DNA of 64,000 nucleotides from Turritopsis dohrnii. Taxonomy: Eukaryota > Cnidaria > Hydrozoa > Anthoathecata > Oceaniidae. Where the stretch lies: the NCBI GenBank assembly GCA_027922465.2, contig BQMF02000776.1, positions 56,034 through 120,033 on the forward strand, written 5' to 3'. Numbering within the stretch: position 1 is the stretch's first letter; every line of letters begins with the position of its first letter. The notes under the pieces were generated by a model. That model was not told where the DNA came from. It did not search any database and saw only the letters and a list, made by a program, of their open reading frames with translations. This document shows positions 11,165 through 19,351 of the stretch, piece by piece. The position numbers and the translations under genes are program-made.

Positions 11165-12445
11165 ATGGCGGACATTGATATTGACCCCTTTGGAGAACAT
11201 GGGATGACGACGGATGAAACAACCGATGAGACGTTTCCTCTCATACCGACCGGTGACCGTACGGGTGCACAGATACATACATCAGGTGAACGAGAAACGT
11301 CAGATACAAGTCAAAGAATCGAACTTTTAAGCAGTTATGTTGATGATATATTAAAAAGATTATCTGAAAGCCTCAATCAGGAAAAACCTAATTCCAAACA
11401 TACCGATCTGTTTGAAATCAGAGAAGGTAAATTATACTACAAAGACAGTAGCGATCCATTGACGAAGAGAGATGGAATACTAAGGGCTACCGGTACTATA
11501 GCTGATATATTGCGTAAGGAGGGGTTACGTAAATTAGGGTTTGATATACCTATTGGTAAAATAACAGCACGACAAGCAGTTATGTTAAACAAAATACAAG
11601 AAGAACTCCCTTCATCATCTAAAATCACAAAATCGAGTGATGTAGAGCTTGAGGAAATTACGGGGAACATTGCAAATAGTACGGAAGATTTAATTTCAAC
11701 GCTTAGACAACAGTCGGTCGATCATGAAACGACTCAGACCGGTGATCTATTTGAATATCCTGTACGTGAGCTGTTAGGATTGGATAAGGCGCTGAGAAAC
11801 ATACGAGGAGGTCTTCAGGAAGAGGTTGCGAAAAAGGTTCGAATAGAACAGCATATCGATCGAGAGAAAAACAAGTTGGAGGAGATGGAAAACGATGCGA
11901 CATACACGGACGAACAACGAAAAGAGGTCGAAGAGAGAATGGATGGATTACGTGAAGAGTTGAAAGCTAGGAAAGAGAACATTGATATTCTCAAAGGTAA
12001 ATTAAACAGTCAAGTTACGAGCATCAAAGAAACCATTGCTAAAGTCCTCGACAAAGATACCTCATTAGGTGAAAGGATACAAACACTATTCCGTGAACAA
12101 GGTATAACAATCGTTAGCATTCTGACAGCGTTTGGTATGGCTATCGGTGTTCTTGTGGAAGCTTTGTTACCGAGAGGGTCAGCAGCTGGAAGCTCTTCAC
12201 AAAATCCTGACAAAGGTGGTGATAAAAAGGACAATGCAAAGGAATGGATAAAAAATAAACTAAAAGCGTTAGCATCACTTCTAGGTAGATTAGCATCTAA
12301 AGCGGCAGAGGCTTTACCAGGAATAATTGGGTCTATCGTATCATGGACATTGAACAGAGCAAAAGAAGTTGTAGGTTGGTTAAGTCAAAATTTATGGGCT
12401 CTGATTGTAGGGTTGATCTATACATACCTCGTCACTAGACGGTAA
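11165..12445 (+). CDS. Coiled-coil membrane protein, 426 aa
   Basis: An acidic, Thr-rich N-terminus (about residues 1-45) leads to a helical middle and a charged coiled coil around residues 205-300. A hydrophobic segment follows at about 312-335 (TIVSILTAFGMAIGVLVEAL), then a Gly/Ser linker and a second, amphipathic-to-hydrophobic C-terminus ending in a membrane span near 405-422. This looks like a fibre- or spike-like or membrane-anchoring structural protein, which is inference. The coiled-coil and C-terminal part are almost identical in all copies, whereas the N-terminal third differs strongly in copy 3. It faces the 140-aa gene across a hairpin. Confidence 0.65.
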   Translation: MADIDIDPFGEHGMTTDETTDETFPLIPTGDRTGAQIHTSGERETSDTSQRIELLSSYVDDILKRLSESLNQEKPNSKHTDLFEIREGKLYYKDSSDPLTKRDGILRATGTIADILRKEGLRKLGFDIPIGKITARQAVMLNKIQEELPSSSKITKSSDVELEEITGNIANSTEDLISTLRQQSVDHETTQTGDLFEYPVRELLGLDKALRNIRGGLQEEVAKKVRIEQHIDREKNKLEEMENDATYTDEQRKEVEERMDGLREELKARKENIDILKGKLNSQVTSIKETIAKVLDKDTSLGERIQTLFREQGITIVSILTAFGMAIGVLVEALLPRGSAAGSSSQNPDKGGDKKDNAKEWIKNKLKALASLLGRLASKAAEALPGIIGSIVSWTLNRAKEVVGWLSQNLWALIVGLIYTYLVTRR

Positions 12446-12461
12446 CCATCTGAAAGTGTAT

Positions 12462-12484
12462 ATGTTACATGTATCGTGTAACAT
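12462..12484. terminator. Convergent stem-loop between 426-aa and 140-aa genes (H3, copy 1)
   Basis: ATGTTACA and TGTAACAT form a perfect 8-bp stem around a 7-nt loop. It lies 16 bp after one stop codon and 18 bp after the facing one. It is conserved at 39308-39330 and 59691-59713. Confidence 0.7.
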
Positions 12485-12502
12485 AATTTTTGTTGATGGT
12501 CT

Positions 12503-12925
12503 TCATCTTTCAAAATACCACACAATTCCACCAATACCGAGCATACTCAGAGCTATAAAAGCCAATTCTCTTTCATGTTGATCATGACTCGGTGTATAAA
12601 AGTCGCTCAATACAGGCTCTCGTGGTAGCGGTTCAAGATGATTACTAAATACTCTATTGTACTCTCTCATTGCATCGTTTAGCTCTACGAATTTTGAATC
12701 AGCCTTCTTTTCGAGCATGAGCTGCTTATTGATGAAATCGATCCTTTCCTGTCGTTTTTGCTGCCATTCAATCTGTGCTTTTTGTAATTTTTCTATGGCC
12801 AAATCATGACGTTTTCTTTCCCTATCGATTCTGTCTTTGGATAAACTTGAAAACAGATAGCTTGATCCTGTGAAAGCCAAAGCGTTAGCTAAAGCTCCAC
12901 CTAACATCATTGCGATTGAAGCCAT
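12503..12925 (-). CDS. Conserved Polinton membrane protein, 140 aa
   Basis: Short hydrophobic N-terminus (MASIAMMLGGALANALAFTG), a central highly charged helix (about residues 35-95, RKRHDLAIEKLQKAQIEWQQ) and a C-terminal membrane segment (about 122-137, AFIALSMLGIGGIVWYF). The topology suggests a coiled-coil protein anchored at both ends, perhaps a capsid-to-membrane linker. It is nearly invariant among the three copies. It is the last gene of a four-gene unit, and only 2 bp separate it from the gene before it. Confidence 0.65.
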   Translation of the reverse strand: MASIAMMLGGALANALAFTGSSYLFSSLSKDRIDRERKRHDLAIEKLQKAQIEWQQKRQERIDFINKQLMLEKKADSKFVELNDAMREYNRVFSNHLEPLPREPVLSDFYTPSHDQHERELAFIALSMLGIGGIVWYFER

Positions 12926-12927
12926 AT

Positions 12928-13155
12928 TTACATATTGATATTTTCAGGTAAAATCTTTTGTTTGATTAAGTAGTCCTTTGCCGCTTCACTAACGGCGATA
13001 AGGGCAACTAGTTTTCCTATATCTTCCAAGTCGAACTTTTGAATAGAGGAAGGTGTCATTTTTAACACCTTTTTTACAAACATAGAGGAGCCGATAGCGA
13101 GTGCTGATATGACTGATGCGTGATATAAAACGTTGACGATATTTTTCTTGTCCAT
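12928..13155 (-). CDS. Small conserved Polinton membrane protein, 75 aa
   Basis: One N-terminal membrane segment (about residues 10-28) is followed by a helical region containing IQKFDLEDIGKLVALIA. No enzymatic motif is visible. A TATA-like run sits close upstream of the ATG. Its position between the 114- and 140-aa genes is constant in all copies, which supports it as a real gene despite its size. Confidence 0.6.
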   Translation of the reverse strand: MDKKNIVNVLYHASVISALAIGSSMFVKKVLKMTPSSIQKFDLEDIGKLVALIAVSEAAKDYLIKQKILPENINM

Positions 13156-13199
13156 GTTATTATATATTTGTGAGATTATATATAGCGTTATTTTTCTTT

Positions 13200-13544
13200 T
13201 TATTCCATTTCATGTTTATTGATTTTCACCGGTATTTTAGATTTTTGTGGAAGGGGGGTGGATGGTGACCCACGGGGTAATATTTGCTCTTTCTTTTTAT
13301 ACACAAAATAAGCAAATCCACCAACTAAACCGAGAGCTATTATTCCACCTACACCATAGATGTAGTTCATAGGTTGTTCATTTGGTTTCGTGAGAGAGGC
13401 CTCAGGCTTCTCCATTTCTTTTTGAGGTGACATTTGTTTTAATTGTTCTCGTTTTTTACGGCTGTATTCCGCCAACTTCTTACCCGCTTCAACCTTTTTT
13501 GGGTTCTTCGTTGTCACTTGAATGGGAGTCTGTTCTTCTGACAT
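13200..13544 (-). CDS. Conserved single-span membrane protein, 114 aa
   Basis: A basic, Lys-rich N-terminal half (VTTKNPKKVEAGKKLAEYSR) precedes one membrane span at about residues 63-83 (GVGGIIALGLVGGFAYFVYK) and a Pro-rich tail (SPSTPLPQKSKIPVKI). The basic region could bind nucleic acid or capsid. In copies 2 and 3 the upstream 214-aa gene overlaps its start by 56 bp. In copy 1 that overlap is lost through a nonsense change upstream. Confidence 0.62.
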   Translation of the reverse strand: MSEEQTPIQVTTKNPKKVEAGKKLAEYSRKKREQLKQMSPQKEMEKPEASLTKPNEQPMNYIYGVGGIIALGLVGGFAYFVYKKKEQILPRGSPSTPLPQKSKIPVKINKHEME

Positions 13545-13587
13545 TTTTATTATCTGTTGTATTTATATTATCATCGGATTTATTTAA

Positions 13588-14133
13588 TTATCTTTCATTG
13601 ATATAATGCAACCCGGTAATAAGTGCAACACTGAGTGGTGCTAATAATGGACCGAATTTATAATGTAAGTCACATGTAAATCTTTGAAGAGCAGAGTTTA
13701 AGAAGGGGTCAGTTTCCAGGTCATTGCTCAGCGCTTCTTGATTGTTTATTCCTAACGTTGTACAAGCTCCCGTGGAATAAATACGTATGAATGATTTCCC
13801 CAAGGATTTTACAATTTGACCTGATAGTTTAGCTTCATAGATACTAAAAAGTTTTTCTACCTCTTCATCTTTGAGTTTGTTAATTTGCTCTTCCGTGTAC
13901 ATTTTCCCTAAGCATAGCTTGCTATTTCCAATTAAGACACACTCGAGTAATTTTTGTCTTTTACCATCTGAAGGTGGAAATTCATCCGGAACATCATAAC
14001 TCTGGTTGATTAAATTATCGATCGCTGTTTCCGCCATTTTTATTAGGGAGAGGTATTTTTTTAATACAGAATAAAAGTAAAGTAGCGAGACCAGCAGTAT
14101 GCTTAATAATATAAAGTTGATATATTCTAACAT
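13588..14133 (-). pseudogene. Conserved Polinton protein (214-aa type), C-terminally truncated
   Basis: Function unknown. An N-terminal membrane anchor (about residues 1-28) is followed by a helical domain with YDVPGEFPPSDGKRQ-type sequence, here YDVPDEFPPSDGKRQ, and KMYTEEQINKL. A stop codon replaces a Tyr codon right after HYINER, removing the acidic/Lys tail of about 30 residues present in copies 2 and 3. The start is taken at 14133 (MLEYINF), which matches the other copies, rather than the upstream ATG at 14151. It is divergent from the PPP1R15-like gene. Confidence 0.6.
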
Positions 14134-14168
14134 TGTTAAATAAATAAACATTGTTTACTTAAACAATT

Positions 14169-14501
14169 ATGTTCGATGATGATGAATCCTCAGATGATGA
14201 TATTATATTTTCCCATCAAGATGAATCCTCAGATGATGATATTATATTTTCCCATCAAGATGAATCCTCAGATGATGATATTATATTTTCCCATCAAGAT
14301 ACAAAAAGGGTTACTTTTAATGATGATGAAGTAAAGGTCCATTATATCTCTGCTTGTGAATCTCGTAGAAGTAACTGGAGAGAGGTTGCTGCTGATAGAG
14401 TACGCTTTGAATCGAGGATTAAACATATTGGTAAAATTCTAGAACCTGTATTGAGACGTAAATTATTCTCTTATAGGAGTCTTACAGTAGTCTTACAGTA
14501 G
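14169..14501 (+). CDS. PPP1R15/GADD34-like PP1-recruiting protein with triplicated acidic repeat
   Basis: Predicted regulator that would bring host protein phosphatase 1 to eIF2-alpha and so counter translational shut-off. What is seen: an acidic N-terminus with three perfect copies of a 13-residue unit (DESSDDDIIFSHQ, residues 5-43), then the PP1-docking motif KRVTF (RVTF at 47-50), a following VKVHYI segment, and a Trp/Arg-rich block (NWREVAADRVRFESRI). In the PPP1R15 family an RVxF site, a hydrophobic VxVH strand and a W...DR.RF..RI block follow one another in this order. Small viral homologues are known in herpes-, asfar- and poxviruses. The 3' end runs into a minisatellite, so the last residues are probably altered. 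Function is inferred and no search was run. Confidence 0.72.
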   Translation: MFDDDESSDDDIIFSHQDESSDDDIIFSHQDESSDDDIIFSHQDTKRVTFNDDEVKVHYISACESRRSNWREVAADRVRFESRIKHIGKILEPVLRRKLFSYRSLTVVLQ

Positions 14502-14937
14502 TCTTACAGTAGTCTTATAGGAGTCTTACAGTAGTCTTACAGTAGTCTTACAGTAGTCTTACAGTAGTCTTGTAGGAGTCTTATAGTAGTCTTATAGTAG
14601 TCTTATAGGAGTCTTACAGTAGTCTTACAGTAGTCTTATAGTAGTCTTATAGTAGTCTTATAGGAGTCTTGCAGTAGTCTTATAGGAGTCTTATAGTAGT
14701 CTTACAGGAGTCTTATAGGAGTCTTATAGTAGTCTTATAGTAGTCTTATAGGAGTCTTATAGGAGTCTTATAGTAGTCTTACAGGAGTCTTATAGGAGTC
14801 TTATAGTAGTCTTATAGTAGTCTTATAGGAGTCTTATAGGAGTCTTATAGTAGTCTTACAGGAGTCTTATAGTAGTCTTATAGTAGTCTTACAGGAGTCT
14901 TATAGTAGTCTTATAGTAGTCTTACAGGAGTCTTATA
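14467..14937. repeat. 11-bp minisatellite (AGTCTTAYAGK units)
   Basis: About 43 tandem units of AGTCTTATAGT or AGTCTTACAGT, with GGAGTCTTATA-type variants, fill the space between the PPP1R15-like gene and the ATPase hairpin. Copies 2 and 3 have only two to four such units at the same place, so this is a copy-specific expansion. It separates the gene from its presumed terminator. Confidence 0.9.
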
Positions 14938-14940
14938 GTT

Positions 14941-14965
14941 TTTGTTACAAGAGTCATGTAACAAA
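14941..14965. terminator. Convergent stem-loop at the ATPase 3' end (H4, copy 1)
   Basis: TTTGTTACA, a 7-nt loop and TGTAACAAA form a perfect 9-bp stem beginning 13 bp past the ATPase stop. It is preserved at 57539-57563 in copy 3 and decayed in copy 2. Confidence 0.7.
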
Positions 14966-14978
14966 TATGTCAACTTGT

Positions 14979-15584
14979 TTAACAAATCACATGCGTTCTT
15001 GGGTGTTCCATTCTCATGACTAGGCATGTGTGTTTCCCTCCTTTCAGTTTTTCCTTGACATTTTTCAATTCTTCTCGCGAATCAATGACATCGTTCTCTT
15101 CATGAATGGTGGCTAGATCGTTTCTATCTTTTGGATACCACACATATAACATTTTAGCTTGCCGTCGTAAATTTTTAGGTACAGCCGTGTATGATTGTGT
15201 AAGTAACCATAGCGAATGATTTCGATGTCTACCACTAATTGCCAACTCGAGCAAAGGCTGTCTCTTTTTGTCCAATTTTTCATCAGCTATTATATCATCA
15301 ATCAGAAATAAGGTTTTATATCCAGCACAGAAAGAGTCCATTTTCTTAATCCATTCATACAAAGATCCTTCCGGCTCAATTAAAATCACATAGCTGTCAT
15401 TCCAGAACCACTTCCGATTTCTGTAAGTCTGATTCCACCTCAAGGTGGGACATATAATCACGATGAAATCAAAGTGATCATAGTATTCATTTTCTAATAA
15501 TTTTATGACACGATCCGTTTTGCCGCACGATGTTGGTCCGACGAATAATGCTGTGTGAGGTTCTTTCATATAAAGTGTGTTCAT
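14979..15584 (-). CDS. A32/FtsK-type genome-packaging ATPase
   Basis: Predicted motor that pumps element DNA into capsids. It is 201 residues, a usual size for Polinton ATPases. Walker A is GPTSCGKT at residues 16-23, Walker B is LFLIDD at 92-97, and a sensor-like LWLLTQSY lies near 125-132. The gene follows the major capsid gene by 4 bp, so both are surely in one late unit. The reading frame is complete and no critical residue appears lost. Confidence 0.92.
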   Translation of the reverse strand: MNTLYMKEPHTALFVGPTSCGKTDRVIKLLENEYYDHFDFIVIICPTLRWNQTYRNRKWFWNDSYVILIEPEGSLYEWIKKMDSFCAGYKTLFLIDDIIADEKLDKKRQPLLELAISGRHRNHSLWLLTQSYTAVPKNLRRQAKMLYVWYPKDRNDLATIHEENDVIDSREELKNVKEKLKGGKHTCLVMRMEHPRTHVIC

Positions 15585-15588
15585 TTTA

Positions 15589-16905
15589 CTAATATAATGC
15601 AGACATAAATTGACCGTTTTGTATGTTTAATTGAGCATCCATGATTAGATATATATATGCGTTTAAGTTTCCTGCAGTTTCAGCGGTCTTTTCAATCTGT
15701 AAAGTGATACCTTCACTCGCATTTTCAATCCTTCGACCGGTCCCATGCAAGGCATTCTCATCAATTGTTCTGAAATCTAACCATAGAGCATACTTGTTTG
15801 TTAAGTAATCAGAGACTTTTACATCATGTAATCCCAAGCGCTTTCGGTTTTCACCGGCGCTATTATCTTTTGGTTTTCCTTCAGCAAAATACTTGCAAAT
15901 CTCATTGTATTGTTCAAACGGCTGCATCCCTTGAGCAAAAAGTTGGTTAGGCTTACCCTCAACGATGACTGATACCTTTTTGATCTTTGGATTATAGAAT
16001 TTACAGGTTTCTCGTTTGTAGGATTTTTCTTCTTCAAATAGAACTAAAATACCCTTCAAAGATTTGGCAGGTGTGTTGAATGACCAATTCCACGTTGTGT
16101 CTGACTTGTTTACTCTAATTTGTCTGTGTCGCAAAATCCTATCATAGAGCAAAGCCATGTTTTGATATTCAGAAGCGATTTGTCTAGCCAACGTGGGTTG
16201 TGTCACAAGCTCATATTCAAGTGAGATGTTAGATATTTTGTATTTACCATCTGGGTTACGTTTTTGACCTGCGGCAGTATCTGGAGGGTCAGAATAAATA
16301 ACTCGGTTATAGTCGTTAAATGTGATCTCGTAGCAAAGTCTATTACCTAAACCTGCTTGATAATATGGAATAGTACTATCTAGCATCTCAAAGTCGAGTG
16401 GAATGACAAACTTGTTTTTATAGGTGTCAGCAATGGCTTTGTCTTCTGCATCAGAGGTGTCTTTATCTGAAGCACCAATCCTCAATTTCATACAATTCTC
16501 TGTACACCCATCATCGATGATGATACCCTGTCTTATCGCGTTTCTCTTTTCAAACTTGGTTAACCATAAATCTCTGTAACACCCAAAAAGATCAAAGTCA
16601 TCGATACTCAATATCTCGTTACCTTCGAACTTGACAGCCAACTTCTTAACGATAGCTCTTCCAATGTTACTGACCAATGTTCTTTTTGAGTCAGCTTTCG
16701 ACTCGAGTTCAATATCAAAACTTAGATTCGTTGTTCCTGGGATAATGACATCATCACTTCCTAAATTTGGAAACCTAACCAATAATAGCTGATTTTGATC
16801 AATCTCACTTGGATTGTGTGTGACAATTACTTTTTGACGAGAACCTTTTACACCGCGGGCAGTTCTAAGTGAACGTTCTGGATTTAACCTCTTTCCATAC
16901 TCCAT
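15589..16905 (-). CDS. MCP: Major capsid protein (double jelly-roll)
   Basis: 438 residues. It is assigned as the double-jelly-roll capsid protein from its size, its beta-rich sequence, its place between the putative minor capsid protein and the packaging ATPase, and remembered similarity to Polinton capsid proteins. Recognisable blocks are the basic N-terminus (RTARGVKGSRQKVIVTHNP), VRFPNLGSDDVIIPGTTNLS, and YSDPPDTAAGQKRNPDGKYK preceding a long second-barrel region. The start lies in a short AT-rich TATATATAATT context upstream. This copy has no interruptions. Capsid genes imply the elements can form, or descend from, virions. Confidence 0.88.
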   Translation of the reverse strand: MEYGKRLNPERSLRTARGVKGSRQKVIVTHNPSEIDQNQLLLVRFPNLGSDDVIIPGTTNLSFDIELESKADSKRTLVSNIGRAIVKKLAVKFEGNEILSIDDFDLFGCYRDLWLTKFEKRNAIRQGIIIDDGCTENCMKLRIGASDKDTSDAEDKAIADTYKNKFVIPLDFEMLDSTIPYYQAGLGNRLCYEITFNDYNRVIYSDPPDTAAGQKRNPDGKYKISNISLEYELVTQPTLARQIASEYQNMALLYDRILRHRQIRVNKSDTTWNWSFNTPAKSLKGILVLFEEEKSYKRETCKFYNPKIKKVSVIVEGKPNQLFAQGMQPFEQYNEICKYFAEGKPKDNSAGENRKRLGLHDVKVSDYLTNKYALWLDFRTIDENALHGTGRRIENASEGITLQIEKTAETAGNLNAYIYLIMDAQLNIQNGQFMSALY

Positions 16906-16950
16906 TATTAATTATGATATATATAATTAATTATTACTTTTTATCTCGGT

Positions 16951-17511
16951 TTAGCGGATGTGCAAAACAACGATTGTACCCAGATCTTCACTTAGTATAC
17001 CCCCATGCTGATCTGTCAGTCTCAACGTGAGAGACTGGAATACACCGTTTTTTAGTTTTTTATAATGAGGATTTTTAGGCTCGGTATGTGTAAAGTCACT
17101 ATATTTAGCGATGGGAACGGTTAGTAGAATATCACTTAGCTTTCCATCCTCAAAATTTTGAGTGTTGTCGAGTTCAGAGAGATGTAAATTCATTTTGGTT
17201 ATTTTAGCTAGCGTATTTGTTTTGATTATTTGAGGGTATTTGGCTAATGATTTAATTTCTATATCGCCTTCTAAAAAGGCACCTGCTAAAAAGGCATTCA
17301 ATCCCGTACTCGTAAATGTTCGTTTTGGTATCGACTTTTCAGCTTTCCCATCGTCAGACGTTTTCAATGTTATCGGTGTTGTGATTTGATAGGTGACGGT
17401 GTCTGCAAATATCTCAAATAATGCGATCTCTTTCGACCCGTCTAAATTTCGAATGGAGTAAGGTAGATATATGGTCTTCTCACCCCTTACAAGATTTACT
17501 GTGATATACAT
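16951..17511 (-). CDS. Putative minor capsid (penton-like) protein, 186 aa
   Basis: Beta-rich protein with the size and position expected of a single-jelly-roll vertex protein, immediately upstream of the major capsid gene (45 bp). Internal features include MYITVNLVRGEKTIYLPYS at the N-terminus and FQSLTLRLTDQHGG near the C-terminus. The assignment rests on context and fold impression, not on a diagnostic motif. It is divergent from the 386-aa gene with only 39 bp between starts. Confidence 0.6.
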   Translation of the reverse strand: MYITVNLVRGEKTIYLPYSIRNLDGSKEIALFEIFADTVTYQITTPITLKTSDDGKAEKSIPKRTFTSTGLNAFLAGAFLEGDIEIKSLAKYPQIIKTNTLAKITKMNLHLSELDNTQNFEDGKLSDILLTVPIAKYSDFTHTEPKNPHYKKLKNGVFQSLTLRLTDQHGGILSEDLGTIVVLHIR

Positions 17512-17550
17512 TTTCTTGTATTAAATATAAGATAATATTATTAAATAATA

Positions 17551-18711
17551 ATGGAGAATATTTTTAAATATAATCCCAACGCGGCTTATAAGCCAAATGG
17601 AGGACAAGACCTCCAGATATTGAATTCTAAAGATTTATACAAACAAACAATTATTGTCTCTGAAAATGGTTCTTTTCCTGCGAGCTTTCCCAATATTTTT
17701 ACTAATTACAAAATGGATGAAAATGAAAAACGCATGAAAATTTGGCAGGAACAACCATTTAAATTATGGCAAACCCAACTCAATTTTGTCACTTGGTGTG
17801 CTTCAAGTGCTTGTGGGGTCAGTTATGAACATCTGAAAGAAGGTCGCTCTACTCCTATGATTAGAGCAGTATATCGTTTTCACGTCTATTATCATATTAG
17901 ACGAATCATTAAGCGTCTGCAGACACCTCTACCTTTTGAAGATAGTTTCAACCAATACGATAATCCTTATATCAAAGAAGAGTTTTTAAAAATCTGTAGT
18001 GAATATGGTGTCGATTCTGATCCTAAAAAATACAAAGGACAATATTTTTACAGCTCGTATCAAAAAAGACGTAGAGACTATCCAACGCCAGGTGTGAGTT
18101 ATTTCACAGACGACTCCATGACACGATGGATTATAGAAAAATCTAAAGGCTTTACAAAAACAGGTCTTGTAAAAATTTCAGAGAGTGTTAGAGCATATGC
18201 TTATCTTGTTCTTAGTTCGCAAGCCTCAGCTCGTTCTTCTATTTTAGGTAATAATTCAAGCTCTTTGACAGCTCAAAGAGTTTTTATGAACAACTTTGAA
18301 GACATTGTTAACCGCAGAGTTGATATTCAAGATGACATTAAACGTTATCAAGATACTTTAAATTACGCTTCAAGCAAAGTTGATTATTCTGTTGGACAAG
18401 GTATTTACATGTTACCTAGTGACATGAATCTAAACATCAAGTCGGGAGTGTCTGGTTATAATAATAAAATTCTCATATCTAATGACAACTTGAGCCTTGG
18501 AAGAAATAAAATGATTAATGTTATGCAAGAGCATCATATTTCACCCAAAGTGACTAGCTCTCCAACACAAACAAAAAATAAAAGTTCACAAAAGGAAGTT
18601 CATAAAAGAGTAGTGAGTCAAACAGATTCACTGCCATCTCATGAAGAAGAGAAAATAGCTTTGGTTTTAGCGATTACCACGATGTTTAGTGTATGGTATG
18701 TATTTCGCTGA
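17551..18711 (+). CDS. Conserved Polinton protein of unknown function, 386 aa
   Basis: Largely helical. A distinctive core contains WQTQLNFVTWCASSACGVS (about residues 72-91), RFHVYYHIRRIIKRLQTPLP (about 110-129) and VRAYAYLVLSSQASARSS (about 210-228). The C-terminus is a membrane span (about residues 368-384, ALVLAITTMFSVWYVF). It is highly conserved in all three copies, which suggests an essential structural or assembly role. Its stop codon lies in the perfect palindrome CGCTGATCAGCG. Cnidarian genomes are remembered to hold many similar predicted proteins, but no function is known to me. Confidence 0.7.
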   Translation: MENIFKYNPNAAYKPNGGQDLQILNSKDLYKQTIIVSENGSFPASFPNIFTNYKMDENEKRMKIWQEQPFKLWQTQLNFVTWCASSACGVSYEHLKEGRSTPMIRAVYRFHVYYHIRRIIKRLQTPLPFEDSFNQYDNPYIKEEFLKICSEYGVDSDPKKYKGQYFYSSYQKRRRDYPTPGVSYFTDDSMTRWIIEKSKGFTKTGLVKISESVRAYAYLVLSSQASARSSILGNNSSSLTAQRVFMNNFEDIVNRRVDIQDDIKRYQDTLNYASSKVDYSVGQGIYMLPSDMNLNIKSGVSGYNNKILISNDNLSLGRNKMINVMQEHHISPKVTSSPTQTKNKSSQKEVHKRVVSQTDSLPSHEEEKIALVLAITTMFSVWYVFR

Positions 18712-18982
18712 TCAGCGTATGTAGTTTGCAATTATAGCCGGCATTGTGGATACATGCTAACACTTCTAAGGCCTGGCGTTTGTTGAATTTCGATCGAAAT
18801 GACGGTAACCTGAATGTCTCTATGGACCAGAGAAACCTGACAGTGATAAATCACCCAGACGCAATGCTAACCATTCCGCGATATATTCAACACAACTGCG
18901 GGGAAGTGCGCACTCATGCAAGTTTTACAACCAGAACATGAGAGATCTACAACCGCCGAAGTATATATATACTTCCTCTCAG

Positions 18983-19057
18983 ACGAACTGCGTGGGGTTC
19001 AAACACACGACCTTGTTGTTACAAGTTAGCGTTCTTATCCACTAGACTACGCTGATC
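18983..19057 (-). ncRNA. tRNA-like Pol III promoter unit in Polinton end (copy 1)
   Basis: On the minus strand an A-box-like TAGTCTAGTGGATAAG is followed about 30 bp later by a B-box-like GTTTGAACCCC, with a CTTG/CAAG anticodon-like stem between them. The acceptor stem does not pair well and the anticodon-like loop is six bases, so this is not a standard tRNA. The same unit occurs at the same place in the other two copies with an intact GTTCGAACC box, and a GAAGTATATATACTTC palindrome follows it. Confidence 0.5.
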
Positions 19058-19059
19058 TG

Positions 19060-19345
19060 TATGTTATATGTATTGTTAGCTCATTTATGTTATAAAAATG
19101 AAACTACTACAAACTGCTTTTTACTACATTTTTATGAGATATTTAATTGTTTACATTTATGAGTAATTTGTGGTTATAATAATAGAAACTGCTTACGTGT
19201 TGTTATTTGTTATGTAATCAAAATAACACGTTTCATAACTCGTATCGCGTTATGAAAACAAAGGTCTTAGATGATAATATTAGCTATAGTAGGGAAATTC
19301 CCGAAATCATATGATTTTGGGCTAGCATCGGCACTTTCCTATCTC
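19060..19345 (-). repeat. Right terminal inverted repeat of Polinton copy 1
   Basis: Reverse complement of the left repeat, ending CCTATCTC. An insertion of about 16 bp (AACAAATAACAACACG, read in the inward direction) near 19193-19210 distinguishes it from the left repeat. Confidence 0.85.
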
Positions 19346-19351
19346 TGACGT
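19346..19351. other. Right 6-bp target-site duplication of Polinton copy 1
   Basis: TGACGT, identical to 4149-4154, directly after the terminal TC. Confidence 0.85.

Larger units (their letters stand above)
4155..19345 (-). mobile_element. Polinton/Maverick element, copy 1 (full length, decayed)
   Basis: A 15.2-kb element bounded by terminal inverted repeats that begin AGAGATAGGAAAGTGC and, on the right, end CCTATCTC. These fit the AG...TC termini reported for Polintons, and exact TGACGT duplications flank both ends. It encodes protein-primed PolB, a retroviral-type integrase, an A32-type ATPase, a double-jelly-roll capsid protein and about ten accessory proteins. PolB, the integrase, the SAP protein and the 214-aa-type gene are broken. 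The capsid protein, ATPase, 186-aa and 386-aa genes are open. No Ulp1-type maturation protease gene was recognised. It lies inverted relative to copies 2 and 3. Confidence 0.93.

Noticed and set aside
14467..14937. CRISPR or regulatory array of 11-bp units
   Set aside because: No spacers. It is a simple minisatellite with few units in sister copies.
15819..16037. 72-codon frame overlapping the capsid gene on the same strand, present in every copy
   Set aside because: Out-of-frame reading of a conserved capsid segment with no independent feature.
18744..18941. 65-codon frame downstream of the 386-aa gene, similar in all three copies (also 33197-33385, 53575-53772)
   Set aside because: Conservation is explained by overall DNA identity. 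Copy 2 carries a one-base change that alters the frame start, and no motif or start context supports it.
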